Below are positions 17,606-26,272 of a stretch of DNA of 64,000 nucleotides, piece by piece; position 1 is the stretch's first letter; each line of letters opens with the position of its first letter. The DNA comes from an uncultured Collinsella sp. Its GTDB lineage: Bacteria > Actinomycetota > Coriobacteriia > Coriobacteriales > Coriobacteriaceae. Where the stretch lies: positions 1 through 64,000 of the forward strand of contig UQIK01000004.1 in the NCBI GenBank assembly GCA_900541125.1. The letters are read 5' to 3'. The translations under genes and the position numbers were made by a program. Under the pieces are notes generated by a model, which was given only the letters and a program-made list of their open reading frames with translations, was not told the origin of the DNA and did no database searches.

Positions 17606-17635
17606 GGGTAAGATTCTCTATTGATAGGAGAAGAC

Positions 17636-19249
17636 ATGGCCATCATCAACAAGGGTATGTCCAGGCGTTCGTTCCTCGGCCTCACAGGCAGCGTCGCTGC
17701 TGTCGCAGGGCTTGGTCTCACCGGCTGCGGTGGCAACTCCAGCGACGAGGGTTCCGCTTCCGGTTCCACCGATTCCGCCAACCGTGGCGGCGGCGTGATC
17801 ACCGCTGGTTCCGCTTACGCTCCGTCCAGCTTCGATCCCGCCAGCACCGGCTCCGCTGTGGGCCTGGGTGCTAACTGGCACGTCGTCGAGGGCCTCTACG
17901 GCATCGATTACCACGACTACAGCACCTTCAACGAGCTCGCCACCGACGATCCCAAGTCTGTGGACGACACCACTTTCGAGGTCACCATCCGCAAGGGCGC
18001 CAAGTTCTCCGATGGCACCGAGGTCACCGCTGACGATGTCGTTGCCTCCTACACCGCATGCGCCGCTTCCGCTACCTATGCTCCGTTCTTCCAGCCCTTC
18101 GAGTCCATCGAGGCCAAGGACGCCAGCACCGTGACGGTCAAGACCAAGGTCCCCAACTTCTCCCTGCTCAAGGATCGTCTGGCCATCGTCCGCGTTACCC
18201 CGGCCACCCAGACCGAGGAGGATCGCGCCAAGCAGCCGATCGGCTCCGGCCCCTGGATGTACGACTCTATCTCCGATACCGAGATCACCCTGGTTCCCAA
18301 CCCCGAGTACAACGGTGAGTATGCTGCCGAGGATAAGAAGATCCAGTACAGCATCCTGACCGACCCCACCGCTCGCGTTACCGCTCAGCAGGAGGGCTCC
18401 ACGCTCGTTATGGAGCTCGTTACCGCTGACGCCGTCGACCAGCTCGAGAGCGCCGGCTGCAAGATCGATAACGTTCAGGGTTTCGGCACCCGCTTCATCA
18501 TGTTCAACGTTGCCAAGGAGCCTTGGAACAACGTCAAGGTCCGTCAGGCTGTCATGTATGCGCTCGACACCGAGAAGATGGTCAGCAACACCTTCGCCGG
18601 CCTTGCCACCGCTGCCAGCTGCTACCTGCCCAAGAGTTTCACCAACTATCATGAGGCTTCCACGGTGTACAAGACCGACGCCAAGAAGGCTAAGAAGCTC
18701 ATCGAGGAGTCTGGCATCACCCCGGGTGCCATCACCCTGCGCACCACCGACAACGAGCAGATTAAGGGCATGGCCGCCCAGGTCAAGAACGACCTCGACG
18801 CTCTCGGCTTCGATGTGACCATCCAGACCGATACCTCGCCGGCCACCTACGCTGCCATTGACGGCGGCGAGGCCTACGATATCCTCCTTGCCCCTGGCGA
18901 TCCTTCCTGCTTCGGCGCCGACCCCGACCTGCTGCTCAACTGGTGGTACGGCGACAACGTCTGGATGCAGACCCGTTGCCCGTGGAAGGAGTCCGCTGAG
19001 TGGCAGAAGCTCCACAGTCTCATGGACGAGGCTCTTGCCGCCGAGGGCGACGAGCAGCAGAAGAAGTGGAACGAGTGCTTCGACATCATTGCCGACAACG
19101 CCGTTCTGTACCCCGTTGTCCACGTCAAGACCGTCTCCGCTTCCTGGGACGATCCGTCCACTGCGCCCAACGGCGAGGCCCTCGATGGCTTCAAGGGCAT
19201 CGGCACGACGAGCATGTCCTTCAGGGGCGTTGCGACCGTCAAGGCGTAA
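17636..19249 (+). CDS. ABC transporter family-5 solute-binding lipoprotein, probable sialic-acid receptor
   Basis: Extracellular receptor of the first Opp-like transporter. The N-terminus has a twin-arginine-like MSRRSFLGL, a hydrophobic stretch and the lipobox LTGC (Cys about residue 29), then a Gly/Ser linker; so it is exported and lipid-anchored. The mature part is a family-5 (peptide/oligosaccharide) binding protein: FSDGTEVTADDVVASY and VRQAVMYALDTEKM are its usual conserved stretches. 537 residues is normal. Start ATG 17636 follows AGGAG. Linkage to NanA, NanK and NanE genes suggests sialic acid rather than peptide, as in the SatABCD and SiaEFGI type transporters; this is inference, since family 5 receptors bind many ligands. 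Confidence 0.8.
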   Translation: MAIINKGMSRRSFLGLTGSVAAVAGLGLTGCGGNSSDEGSASGSTDSANRGGGVITAGSAYAPSSFDPASTGSAVGLGANWHVVEGLYGIDYHDYSTFNELATDDPKSVDDTTFEVTIRKGAKFSDGTEVTADDVVASYTACAASATYAPFFQPFESIEAKDASTVTVKTKVPNFSLLKDRLAIVRVTPATQTEEDRAKQPIGSGPWMYDSISDTEITLVPNPEYNGEYAAEDKKIQYSILTDPTARVTAQQEGSTLVMELVTADAVDQLESAGCKIDNVQGFGTRFIMFNVAKEPWNNVKVRQAVMYALDTEKMVSNTFAGLATAASCYLPKSFTNYHEASTVYKTDAKKAKKLIEESGITPGAITLRTTDNEQIKGMAAQVKNDLDALGFDVTIQTDTSPATYAAIDGGEAYDILLAPGDPSCFGADPDLLLNWWYGDNVWMQTRCPWKESAEWQKLHSLMDEALAAEGDEQQKKWNECFDIIADNAVLYPVVHVKTVSASWDDPSTAPNGEALDGFKGIGTTSMSFRGVATVKA

Positions 19250-19270
19250 GACTCGCTTGAGTCTGTATGC

Positions 19271-19345
19271 AGGATGTCGGTCGTTGGGACCGTATCCTCA
19301 TAGTTGAAACAAAGACCCGGGCGGCAACGATGTCGCTCGGGTCTT
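19271..19345 (+). other. Two intercistronic hairpins after the binding-protein gene
   Basis: First: AGGAT/ATCCT with inner CGGTC/GACCG (19271-19298). Second: AAGACCCG (19312-19319) with CGGGTCTT (19338-19345). Neither has a T run. Such hairpins commonly stabilise receptor mRNA or partly stop transcription so that the receptor is made in excess over the permeases. Confidence 0.55.
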
Positions 19346-19406
19346 GTAATGAGTATCCGTACTCATATACCAGTTGGTCCTACCGACAAAAGAAAGGGGA
19401 GAGAAC

Positions 19407-20363
19407 GTGAACAACTTGCTACGTTTGATTGGAAGGCGTCTTGTGGCGCTGCCGATCATGGCATTGGGCGTCACCGTCCTGGTGTTCTTCCTTATGTCGT
19501 TCTCCAAGACCGACCCCGCCTACACGGCGTTGGGTGACGGTGCCTCGCCCGAGGCGGTTGCCGAGTACCATGAGAAGTATGGTCTGGACGACCCCTGGCC
19601 CGTGCGCTACGTGCGCTATATGGGCGATTTGATTCATGGCGACATGGGCACCTATGGTGCTGCTCGCAACTCCGTTGCCAAGCGCATCTCCACGGCCCTG
19701 CCCGTCACGATGCAGCTGACCTTCATCGGTCTTGCCATCGGTGCGGTCGTTTCGTTTTTGCTCGGCGTCATCGCGGCACTGTATCGCGACAAATGGCCGG
19801 ACCAAGTGATCCGCGTCTTTTCCATCGCCGGCTTGGCAACCCCGTCGTTCTGGCTTGCCGTTCTGTTGATCCTGCTGTTCTCTTCCTACCTTAAGGTGCT
19901 CCCGGCATCGGGTGCTCTGCCTCACTTCACCACGAATCCGGTTGGCTATCTGGGACGTATGATCATGCCCGCTATCGCCTTGGCATTTCCGCTGACGGGC
20001 CAGATGACTCGTATCGTGCGTACCGCCATGGTCGAGGAGCTCGACAAGGATTATGTCCGTATGGCTCGCGGCGCCGGCGTTCCCGAGAAGGTCGTCGTCG
20101 GCATCAACGTTCTTCGCAATGCGCTGATCACCCCGGTCACCACCCTCGGTCTTAAGATCGGTTACCTTATGGGCGGCGCCGTCGTCATCGAGGTTATCTT
20201 CAACCTCCCCGGCATGGGCACCGCGATTCTGCAGGGCGTTCAGGGCAACGAGGCGAACCTGGTTCAGGGCGTCGTTATCGTCGTTGCTCTTGCCTTCATC
20301 ATCATCAACATCGTGGTTGACATGCTCTACCTGCTCATCAACCCGCGCATCAGGACGGTGTAG
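19407..20363 (+). CDS. ABC transporter permease (DppB/OppB type), probable sialic-acid system
   Basis: Inner-membrane channel subunit of the first Opp-like system. It shows an N-terminal hydrophobic helix, an extracytoplasmic loop with GDLIHGDMGTYG, and about six transmembrane segments. The EAA coupling loop reads DYVRMARGAGVPEKVVVGINVLRNAL. 318 residues is typical of the family. The GTG at 19407 is chosen because AGGGGAGAG lies just upstream; the open frame starts earlier at 19374 but has no site there. The next gene begins 3 bp after the stop. Confidence 0.87.
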   Translation: MNNLLRLIGRRLVALPIMALGVTVLVFFLMSFSKTDPAYTALGDGASPEAVAEYHEKYGLDDPWPVRYVRYMGDLIHGDMGTYGAARNSVAKRISTALPVTMQLTFIGLAIGAVVSFLLGVIAALYRDKWPDQVIRVFSIAGLATPSFWLAVLLILLFSSYLKVLPASGALPHFTTNPVGYLGRMIMPAIALAFPLTGQMTRIVRTAMVEELDKDYVRMARGAGVPEKVVVGINVLRNALITPVTTLGLKIGYLMGGAVVIEVIFNLPGMGTAILQGVQGNEANLVQGVVIVVALAFIIINIVVDMLYLLINPRIRTV

Positions 20364-20366
20364 ATT

Positions 20367-22382
20367 ATGGTAAAGATTCGAGAGAAGCAAACCGAGCAGC
20401 TCGAGAAGGCTGCCTCCAAGGGGCTCAAGCTCGGTGGCTGGAAGAAGATGACGCTGTCTTCTAAGATTGCCGCCGTCGTGCTGGTGCTGGTCGCCCTGAC
20501 TGCGATTCTGGCGCCCCTTCTTGCCCCCTATAGCCCGGTCGAGATCTTTACGGCTCGCCAGGCTCCCGGCAACGGATTTATCTTCGGTACCGACGATAAG
20601 GGTCGCGATATTCTGTCGCGTATGCTCTACGGTGGTCGTTACTCGCTGATTATCGGCTTTGGCGCCACTGCCATGGCTCTGGTCTGCGGCTCGGTCGTGG
20701 GCGCCCTTGCAGCGGTTTCGCGCAAGGCCGTCTCCGAGACGATCATGCGTATCTTGGACATCATCATGTCCATCCCGGGCATCGCCCTCGCGGCCGTCTT
20801 CGTCTCCATCCTGGGCAACTCCGTTCCGTCGATCATCTTCGCCATCGGCTTTATGTACACTCCGCAGATTGCCCGTATCGTGCGCGCCAACATCGTGTCC
20901 GAGTACGGCGAGGACTATGTCCGCGCGGTCATCGTTTCCGGCGCCAAGGCTCCGTGGATTTTGATCAAGCATGTTCTGCGTAACTGCATCGCCCCGATCA
21001 TGGTCTTCACCGTTACCCTGGTCGCCGACGCCATCATCTTCGAGGCCTCGCTGACCTTCATCGGCGCTGGTATCCAGGAGCCCACCGCTACCTGGGGCAA
21101 CATCCTCGCCGACGCCCGCGGCGGCGTGCTCGCCGGCCGTTGGTGGCAGGCACTGTTCCCGGGCCTGGCCATCATGATCACCTGCCTGGCGCTCAACATC
21201 CTCTCCGAGGGCATTACCGACGCCATGGCCGCTGCTCCCTCCGCCGCCCTGGATCCGACCGATTCCTCCAAGCGCCGCGAGGCCGACCTGCTGGTCTCCG
21301 ACCCCGTTCGCGCCTATAAGGAGCAAGCCCAGTCCCTCTCCGCTCGCCTTGGCGCCCTGCGCGATGTCGAGCTCAAGCGTGACGATCGCCATGTGCCCGA
21401 CGAGTCTGTCGAACCGATCCTTTCGGTCCGCGATTTCTGCATTCAGTTTGAGCACCACGGCGATATCAACGTCGTCGACCATGTCAACTTTGACGTCCGT
21501 CCTGGCCAGACTATGGGCCTGGTGGGCGAGTCCGGTTGCGGTAAGTCCATCACCACGCTGGCCATCATGGGCCTGACCGATGAGGACGAGCACCTTTCCG
21601 GCGAGGTCCTCTGGGAGGGCCGTGACCTGCTCAAGATGAGCAAGAAGGAGTGGTTCGGCCTGCGCGGTACCGATATCGCTATGGTCTATCAGGACGCCCT
21701 GTCCTCGCTCAACCCCTCCATGCTCATCTCTGCCCAGATGAAGCAGCTCACCAAGCGCGGCGGCACCCGCAGCGCCGAGGAACTCCTGGAGCTCGTGGGC
21801 CTCGACCCCAAGCGTACGCTCGAGAGCTACCCGCATGAGCTTTCCGGTGGCCAGCGTCAGCGTGTTCTGATCGCTATGGCCCTTACCCGCGACCCCAAGC
21901 TGGTCATCTGCGACGAGCCCACGACCGCTCTGGACGTTACCGTCCAGAAGCAGGTCATCAAGCTGCTCAACGATCTTCAGGCCAAGCTCGGCTTTGCCAT
22001 GATCTTCGTTTCGCATGACCTGGCTCTGGTCGCCGAGGTCGCCCATAACATTACGGTTATGTACGCCGGTCAGGTTATCGAGCAGGCACCCACCAAGGAG
22101 CTGCTCACTAACCCGATCCACGAGTACACCCGCGGTCTTCTGGGTTCCGTTCTGTCCATCGAGAGCGGTTCGGGCCGCCTGCACCAGGTGCCCGGCGCCG
22201 TTCCGAGCCCGCGCGATTTCCCCAAGGGCGATCGCTTCGTGCCCCGCTCGAGCCACCCGCGTATTGGCCTGGACACCCGTCCGGTCTTCAAGCGCGTGCC
22301 CGGCACCGAGCACTTCTATTCCGAGCTCCCCGACGAGGTGCTCAAGGCAAATGGTTTGACCCCTCACGCGGAGGTGATGTAG
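20367..22382 (+). CDS. Fused ABC permease-ATPase (OppC-OppD), probable sialic-acid system
   Basis: One polypeptide of 671 residues. Residues 1 to about 290 are an OppC/DppC permease (FGTDDKGRDILSRMLYGGRYS; EAA loop DYVRAVIVSGAKAPWILIKHVLRN). A linker follows. From about 350 on is an OppD ATPase: Walker A GESGCGKS near 390, signature LSGGQRQR near 491, then CDEPTTALD. A C-terminal tail follows where OppD proteins usually carry three Fe-S cysteines (GC-F-PRC---C); here the matching stretch reads PKGDRFVPRSS, with no Cys. Fused subunits like this are known in the SatABCD and SiaEFGI sialic-acid transporters, which supports the substrate guess. Confidence 0.88.
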   Translation: MVKIREKQTEQLEKAASKGLKLGGWKKMTLSSKIAAVVLVLVALTAILAPLLAPYSPVEIFTARQAPGNGFIFGTDDKGRDILSRMLYGGRYSLIIGFGATAMALVCGSVVGALAAVSRKAVSETIMRILDIIMSIPGIALAAVFVSILGNSVPSIIFAIGFMYTPQIARIVRANIVSEYGEDYVRAVIVSGAKAPWILIKHVLRNCIAPIMVFTVTLVADAIIFEASLTFIGAGIQEPTATWGNILADARGGVLAGRWWQALFPGLAIMITCLALNILSEGITDAMAAAPSAALDPTDSSKRREADLLVSDPVRAYKEQAQSLSARLGALRDVELKRDDRHVPDESVEPILSVRDFCIQFEHHGDINVVDHVNFDVRPGQTMGLVGESGCGKSITTLAIMGLTDEDEHLSGEVLWEGRDLLKMSKKEWFGLRGTDIAMVYQDALSSLNPSMLISAQMKQLTKRGGTRSAEELLELVGLDPKRTLESYPHELSGGQRQRVLIAMALTRDPKLVICDEPTTALDVTVQKQVIKLLNDLQAKLGFAMIFVSHDLALVAEVAHNITVMYAGQVIEQAPTKELLTNPIHEYTRGLLGSVLSIESGSGRLHQVPGAVPSPRDFPKGDRFVPRSSHPRIGLDTRPVFKRVPGTEHFYSELPDEVLKANGLTPHAEVM

Positions 22383-23210
22383 ATGAGCGAGACCGCAGTC
22401 AACGGTGTCGAGCCGATCATCTTCCTTGATGACGTCCACGTCACCTTTAGGACCCGTACCGGCTCGATTCTGCACCCCAACCTGGTTCACGCCGTCCAGG
22501 GTGTAACGATTAAGCTCATGCCCGGTCAGACGATCGGTATCGTCGGCGAGTCCGGTTGCGGTAAGTCCACCACCGCTAACGTCATGTGCGGCCTGCAGGC
22601 CCCCACGAGTGGCAAGGTCTACTTTAAGGGCAAGGACGTTACCAAACGTACCGCCGAGGACCGTCGCCACATGGGTCGCGTCATCTCGGTCGTGTTCCAA
22701 AACCCGGCCACGGCGCTCAACCCCCGCATGGTCGTTCGCGAGCAACTGCTCGACCCCATGCGCGTCCACAACCTGGGTACCGAGGCCGAGCAGGAGAAGC
22801 GCGTCAAGGAGCTCCTGGAGCTCACCGGTCTGCCCAGCTCCGCCGCCGAGGTTCTTCCCGGTCAGCTTTCGGGCGGCCAGCGCCAGCGCGTCGCAATTGC
22901 CCGTGCCCTGTCGCTGAACCCCGATGCCATCATCGCCGACGAGCCCACCTCGGCTCTGGACGTTTCGGTCCGCGCGCAGATTCTGAATCTGCTGACCGAC
23001 CTTAAGAAGGAGCTCGGCCTGGCCATGGTGTTCATCAGCCATGACATCCAGACGGTCCGCTATATCTCTGACGACATCATCGTTATGAATGGCGGCAAGA
23101 TCGTCGAGCAGGGCGAGGCCAAGCAGGTCTTCCAGCACCCCCAGGACCCCTACACCAAGATGCTGCTCGGCGCTGCGCCGTCGCTGCTGCATCCCAAGCT
23201 CGGCGAGTAG
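22383..23210 (+). CDS. ABC transporter ATPase (OppF type), probable sialic-acid system
   Basis: Second ATPase of the first Opp-like importer, forming a heterodimer with the ATPase half of the preceding fusion. Walker A GESGCGKST at about 55, the signature LSGGQRQRVAIARAL, Walker B IIADEPTSALD and the switch His in FISHDIQTV are all present. At 275 residues it stops right after the core, without the Cys-containing C-terminal extension of typical OppF proteins. ATG 22383 directly follows the TAG of the preceding gene, with GGAGG inside that gene's end. Confidence 0.9.
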   Translation: MSETAVNGVEPIIFLDDVHVTFRTRTGSILHPNLVHAVQGVTIKLMPGQTIGIVGESGCGKSTTANVMCGLQAPTSGKVYFKGKDVTKRTAEDRRHMGRVISVVFQNPATALNPRMVVREQLLDPMRVHNLGTEAEQEKRVKELLELTGLPSSAAEVLPGQLSGGQRQRVAIARALSLNPDAIIADEPTSALDVSVRAQILNLLTDLKKELGLAMVFISHDIQTVRYISDDIIVMNGGKIVEQGEAKQVFQHPQDPYTKMLLGAAPSLLHPKLGE

Positions 23211-23290
23211 CCTCGCTTTCCCTCCCGTGCGCCCGGTTCCCTTGCCGGGCGCACCTCCGTTGCGATTTCGAAAGGTTGGGTTCACGAGCC

Positions 23291-24268
23291 ATGCCAAGTG
23301 CTCAGGAGCTACAACATCAATTTGGTGAATATCGAGGCGCTATGCCCCGTCCATCGGATTTCGATCTCTTTTGGAAGGACCGCATGGCCGAGGCCGACGC
23401 CGTCGAGCTCGACTATGCGATTGAGGCGGCTTCGGTTGCGGATTCCGCGACCTGTCGGTTTTTCGACCTCTGGTATACCGGCATGTGTGGTGCACGCCTG
23501 CATGCCAAGTATCTCAAGCCGGTTTCGGACGAGCCCGTGCCGCTGGTGCTACAGTTCCACGGCTATCCGGGTGCAAGCCGCAGCTGGTTTGAGCAGGCGT
23601 CGTTTGCGGGCATGGGCATGGCACTCATCGCTCTCGATTGTCCTGGCCAGGGTGGCCCCTCCGAGGATATTGGTGGATTTGAAGGCACGACGGTTGCTGG
23701 GCATATCGTCGCCGGTATCGACGGCGACCCGGCCAACCTCTACTATGTCCGCTTGCACCAAGATATTCGCATCCTGTGCCGCATCGTTCGCGAGCTCGAG
23801 GGCATCGATCTTTCCCGCGTATTTGTGAACGGCGCGTCGCAGGGCGGCGGTCTGGGCATTGCTACCTGTGCGCTTAACAGCGAGCTTATCAATCGCGCCG
23901 CCATCCTCTATCCCTTCCTGTCAGATTTCCGCCTGGTCTGGGATTTGGATGCCGACGACATTGCCTACGAGGGCCTGCGCTATTGGTCTCGCTGGTTTGA
24001 CGAGGACTCGACTCGTATTGACGAAGCCTATGCCAAGCTGGCGTACTTCGATTCCAAGAACTTTGCCCCTATGGTCAAATGCCCCGTGCTGTTTGGCACC
24101 GGCACAGCCGATATCGTCTGTCCGCCAGCGACGCAGTTTGCAGTCTATAACAACCTGACCTGCGAAAAGCGTCATGAGTTCTTTGAAGGCTTTGGCCACG
24201 AGGAGATTCAGGATTTTGACGATCTGATCATTCCGTTTTTCTGCAAGGGAGGGGAGGCTCATGTCTAA
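23291..24268 (+). CDS. AXE1-family acetyl esterase, probable sialate/acetyl-sugar deacetylase
   Basis: Alpha/beta hydrolase of the acetyl-xylan-esterase / cephalosporin-C-deacetylase family. Family features: N-terminal RPSDFDLFWKDRM, oxyanion segment QFHGYPG, nucleophile elbow GASQGG (Ser183), acid in GTGTADIVCPP, and His in GFGHEE. No signal peptide is seen, so it acts in the cytoplasm. Placement between a sialic-acid-type transporter and nanA suggests removal of O-acetyl groups from imported sialic acid, as proposed for the related esterase in the pneumococcal nan locus; other acetylated sugars remain possible. The start is uncertain: ATG 23291 is preferred, but its ribosome site is weak. 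Confidence 0.8.
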   Translation: MPSAQELQHQFGEYRGAMPRPSDFDLFWKDRMAEADAVELDYAIEAASVADSATCRFFDLWYTGMCGARLHAKYLKPVSDEPVPLVLQFHGYPGASRSWFEQASFAGMGMALIALDCPGQGGPSEDIGGFEGTTVAGHIVAGIDGDPANLYYVRLHQDIRILCRIVRELEGIDLSRVFVNGASQGGGLGIATCALNSELINRAAILYPFLSDFRLVWDLDADDIAYEGLRYWSRWFDEDSTRIDEAYAKLAYFDSKNFAPMVKCPVLFGTGTADIVCPPATQFAVYNNLTCEKRHEFFEGFGHEEIQDFDDLIIPFFCKGGEAHV

Positions 24269-25112
24269 GTGCGAGAGCAATGTTGACGAGCTGATTGCCC
24301 CCGGACTCGTGGGAATTCCTGGAACGGTTTCGTCAAGGCTCGCAGAATATCGGGACTGGCGCGGTGATGTCCAAGCAGATGTTTCTGATTTAGAGACATG
24401 CGCTTCGAATCTTGAGATTCGAAGCATGGCCATAACGGCGATTGACTTTGTTAACCCCTGCGCCCGTTACTCGGAGGTCTCCTTTGAGCTCGGTGACGAT
24501 GCGATTCACGCTCGTTTGATCGAGCCTGTCGGTCGTGCCCGAGTATCTGAGCGCGTGCCGCTGTGCCTGATGTTCCACGACATCGATCGGCCTGTGCGCG
24601 GCTGGCATCACATGACGAGATTTGCCGCCATGGGGTATGCCGTTCTCGCGCTGGATGACGATGTTGCTGGTGCGGACGACCTGCAGCGGGGGATTTCTTC
24701 GCCCGCATTTGTCAGGCGCGTCCGTTGGGGCTGCGCGTTGGCGAAGGTCGCGCGCAATCTTGATGGCATGGACCCCGACCGCATCTTTGCATGGGGCGAG
24801 GGTCTTGGCGGCGGAGTCGCGCTGGCGGTTTCTGCTCTGGACGAGCGGGGCCTCGCCTGCACGGCGGTTGCCAATCCGCTTCCTGGCGGCCTTGAGGCGC
24901 TGTCGTCTCGGGTGCGCGGATCGGTGCTCATGGGCACATCGCTTATGGATACCGTGAGCGATCCCAAGGATCAGTTTGCCGTATTCAACGGTCTTGAGTG
25001 TGACCGGAGGCATATCATCTATGCAAAATACGCTCACGAGCGCATCAATGCGTTCGAAAATGAAGTCGTCGACTTTTTTAACCAAACGTTCTACTCGTGT
25101 TCTTTGGCCTAG
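24261..25112 (+). CDS. AXE1-like hydrolase paralogue lacking the nucleophile serine
   Basis: Degenerate relative of the gene before it; the two overlap by 8 bp and a strong GGGAGGGGAGG site precedes this start. Aligned by eye, the nucleophile elbow GASQGGG of the upstream protein is WGEGLGGG here: Gly181 replaces the serine. The acid (LMDTVSDP against TADIVCPP) and the histidine (YAHERI against FGHEEI) are kept, as is the C-terminal DQFAVFNGLECDRRHI. The oxyanion region reads MFHDIDRP. At 283 residues it is shorter. It may be a non-catalytic partner, a binding protein, or an early pseudoenzyme; the reading frame is intact. Confidence 0.7.
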   Translation: MSKCESNVDELIAPGLVGIPGTVSSRLAEYRDWRGDVQADVSDLETCASNLEIRSMAITAIDFVNPCARYSEVSFELGDDAIHARLIEPVGRARVSERVPLCLMFHDIDRPVRGWHHMTRFAAMGYAVLALDDDVAGADDLQRGISSPAFVRRVRWGCALAKVARNLDGMDPDRIFAWGEGLGGGVALAVSALDERGLACTAVANPLPGGLEALSSRVRGSVLMGTSLMDTVSDPKDQFAVFNGLECDRRHIIYAKYAHERINAFENEVVDFFNQTFYSCSLA

Positions 25113-25180
25113 ACGGCCTGGACACTGCCAACAAGAGTGGGTGGCATAGGGCCGCCCGCCAGACAGCTAAGGAGATTCTT

Positions 25181-26101
25181 GTGGCAACTCAGAAATTCAC
25201 CGGCGTTATCCCTCCCGTCGTTGTTCCCGATACCGAAGATCACCAGCTCGACGTTGCCTCCTTTGAGCGCAGCATCAACCGCATGATCGATGCCGGCGTC
25301 GATGGCCTGTTCTTCTTGGGATCCTCGGGCGAGGTCGTCTTCTCCACCGACGAGCGTCGCCGTCAGATCATCGCCGAGGCCGTTCGTATCGTCGACCACC
25401 GCGTTCCCGTTCTGGTCGGCATCATCGACACCGAGACCGAGCGCATGATCGAGCACGGTAAGGTCGCTCAGGAGCTGGGCGCCGATGCCCTCGTCGCCAC
25501 CTGCCCGTTCTATGCCCTGCAGGGCATGACCGAGGTCGAGGAGCACTTCCGCATCCTGCATGAGGAACTCGATCTGCCCATCTTCGCTTACGACATCCCC
25601 GTGTGTGTCCACACCAAGCTCCCCTGGAAGCTCCTTGCCAAGCTCGGTGCCGAGGGCGTTCTGGCCGGCGTCAAGGATTCCTCGGGTGATGACATCTCGT
25701 TCCGCTACCTCGTTCAGGAGAACGAGAAGAACGGCCATCCGATGAGCATCCTCACCGGTCACGAGGTTGTTGTCGACGGCGCTTACCTCGGTGGTGCCGA
25801 CGGTTCCGTCCCGGGTCTCGCCAACGTTGAGCCCGAGGGCTACGTGCGTCAGTGGAAGGCCGCTCAGGCTGGTGACTGGGCTACCGTCAAGGCCGAGCAG
25901 GATCGCCTCAATGAGATTTCGCACATCTGGGATGTCACCTCGGGCGTCCAGGGCTATGCCGGTGGCGTCGGCGCCTTCAAGACCGCTATGAACCTCATGG
26001 GCATCTTCGACAGCCCGACCATGCCGCGCCCGGTGAAGGCTATGACCGGCGAGAACGTCGAGGCGATTAAGAAGGTCCTTCAGGACAACGGTCTCCTGTA
26101 A
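25181..26101 (+). CDS. nanA: DHDPS/NAL-family aldolase, probable N-acetylneuraminate lyase
   Basis: Class I aldolase expected to split N-acetylneuraminate into N-acetylmannosamine and pyruvate. The fold is a single TIM barrel of 306 residues. Family residues seen: FFLGSSGEV (carboxylate-binding GSSGE), IFAYDIPVC (Tyr that aids catalysis), and GVKDSSGD with the Schiff-base Lys. These are shared with dihydrodipicolinate synthase, so the assignment to sialic acid rests on the neighbouring nanK and nanE genes. GTG 25181 has AAGGAG at 6-nt spacing; the open frame upstream overlaps the preceding gene and lacks a site. Confidence 0.8.
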   Translation: MATQKFTGVIPPVVVPDTEDHQLDVASFERSINRMIDAGVDGLFFLGSSGEVVFSTDERRRQIIAEAVRIVDHRVPVLVGIIDTETERMIEHGKVAQELGADALVATCPFYALQGMTEVEEHFRILHEELDLPIFAYDIPVCVHTKLPWKLLAKLGAEGVLAGVKDSSGDDISFRYLVQENEKNGHPMSILTGHEVVVDGAYLGGADGSVPGLANVEPEGYVRQWKAAQAGDWATVKAEQDRLNEISHIWDVTSGVQGYAGGVGAFKTAMNLMGIFDSPTMPRPVKAMTGENVEAIKKVLQDNGLL

Positions 26102-26107
26102 AGCTTC

Positions 26108-26197
26108 CCCAGGCACCCGATCTTGGGGCTCAAGTGGTCGGGCTTGACCCATTAGGTCAACGCCCGACCACTTTCACCCCAACCTCGGGCACCTGGG
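26108..26197. repeat. Long imperfect hairpin, family II copy A
   Basis: Arms of about 41 nt (26108-26148 and 26156-26197) pair with seven mismatches and one bulge around a 7-nt loop. It shares with the copies at 27256 and 45911 the strands CACCCGATCTTG (26114-26125) and CAACCTCGGGCACC (26180-26193). It sits between nanA and nanK, starting 6 bp after the nanA stop. It could act as a partial terminator or RNA-stability element. Confidence 0.8.
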
Positions 26198-26272
26198 AAA
26201 CCTTTACTAAGTTGCGGCGATAACACCGCCTTCATTTCCTGTAGTTGTTTTTTATCTCCTAAGGAGAGCGAC

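Noticed and set aside
17404..17635. T-box or known riboswitch in the leader of the first transporter operon
   Set aside because: No T-box sequence, specifier loop or terminator/antiterminator pair, and no match to riboswitch cores I know.
19419..23297. Antisense open frame of about 1290 codons opposite the transporter genes
   Set aside because: It mirrors the strongly biased codons of the plus-strand permease and ATPase genes; it has no domain, start site or plausible composition. Similar long antisense frames lie opposite pgk, gpmI, nrdD and metY.
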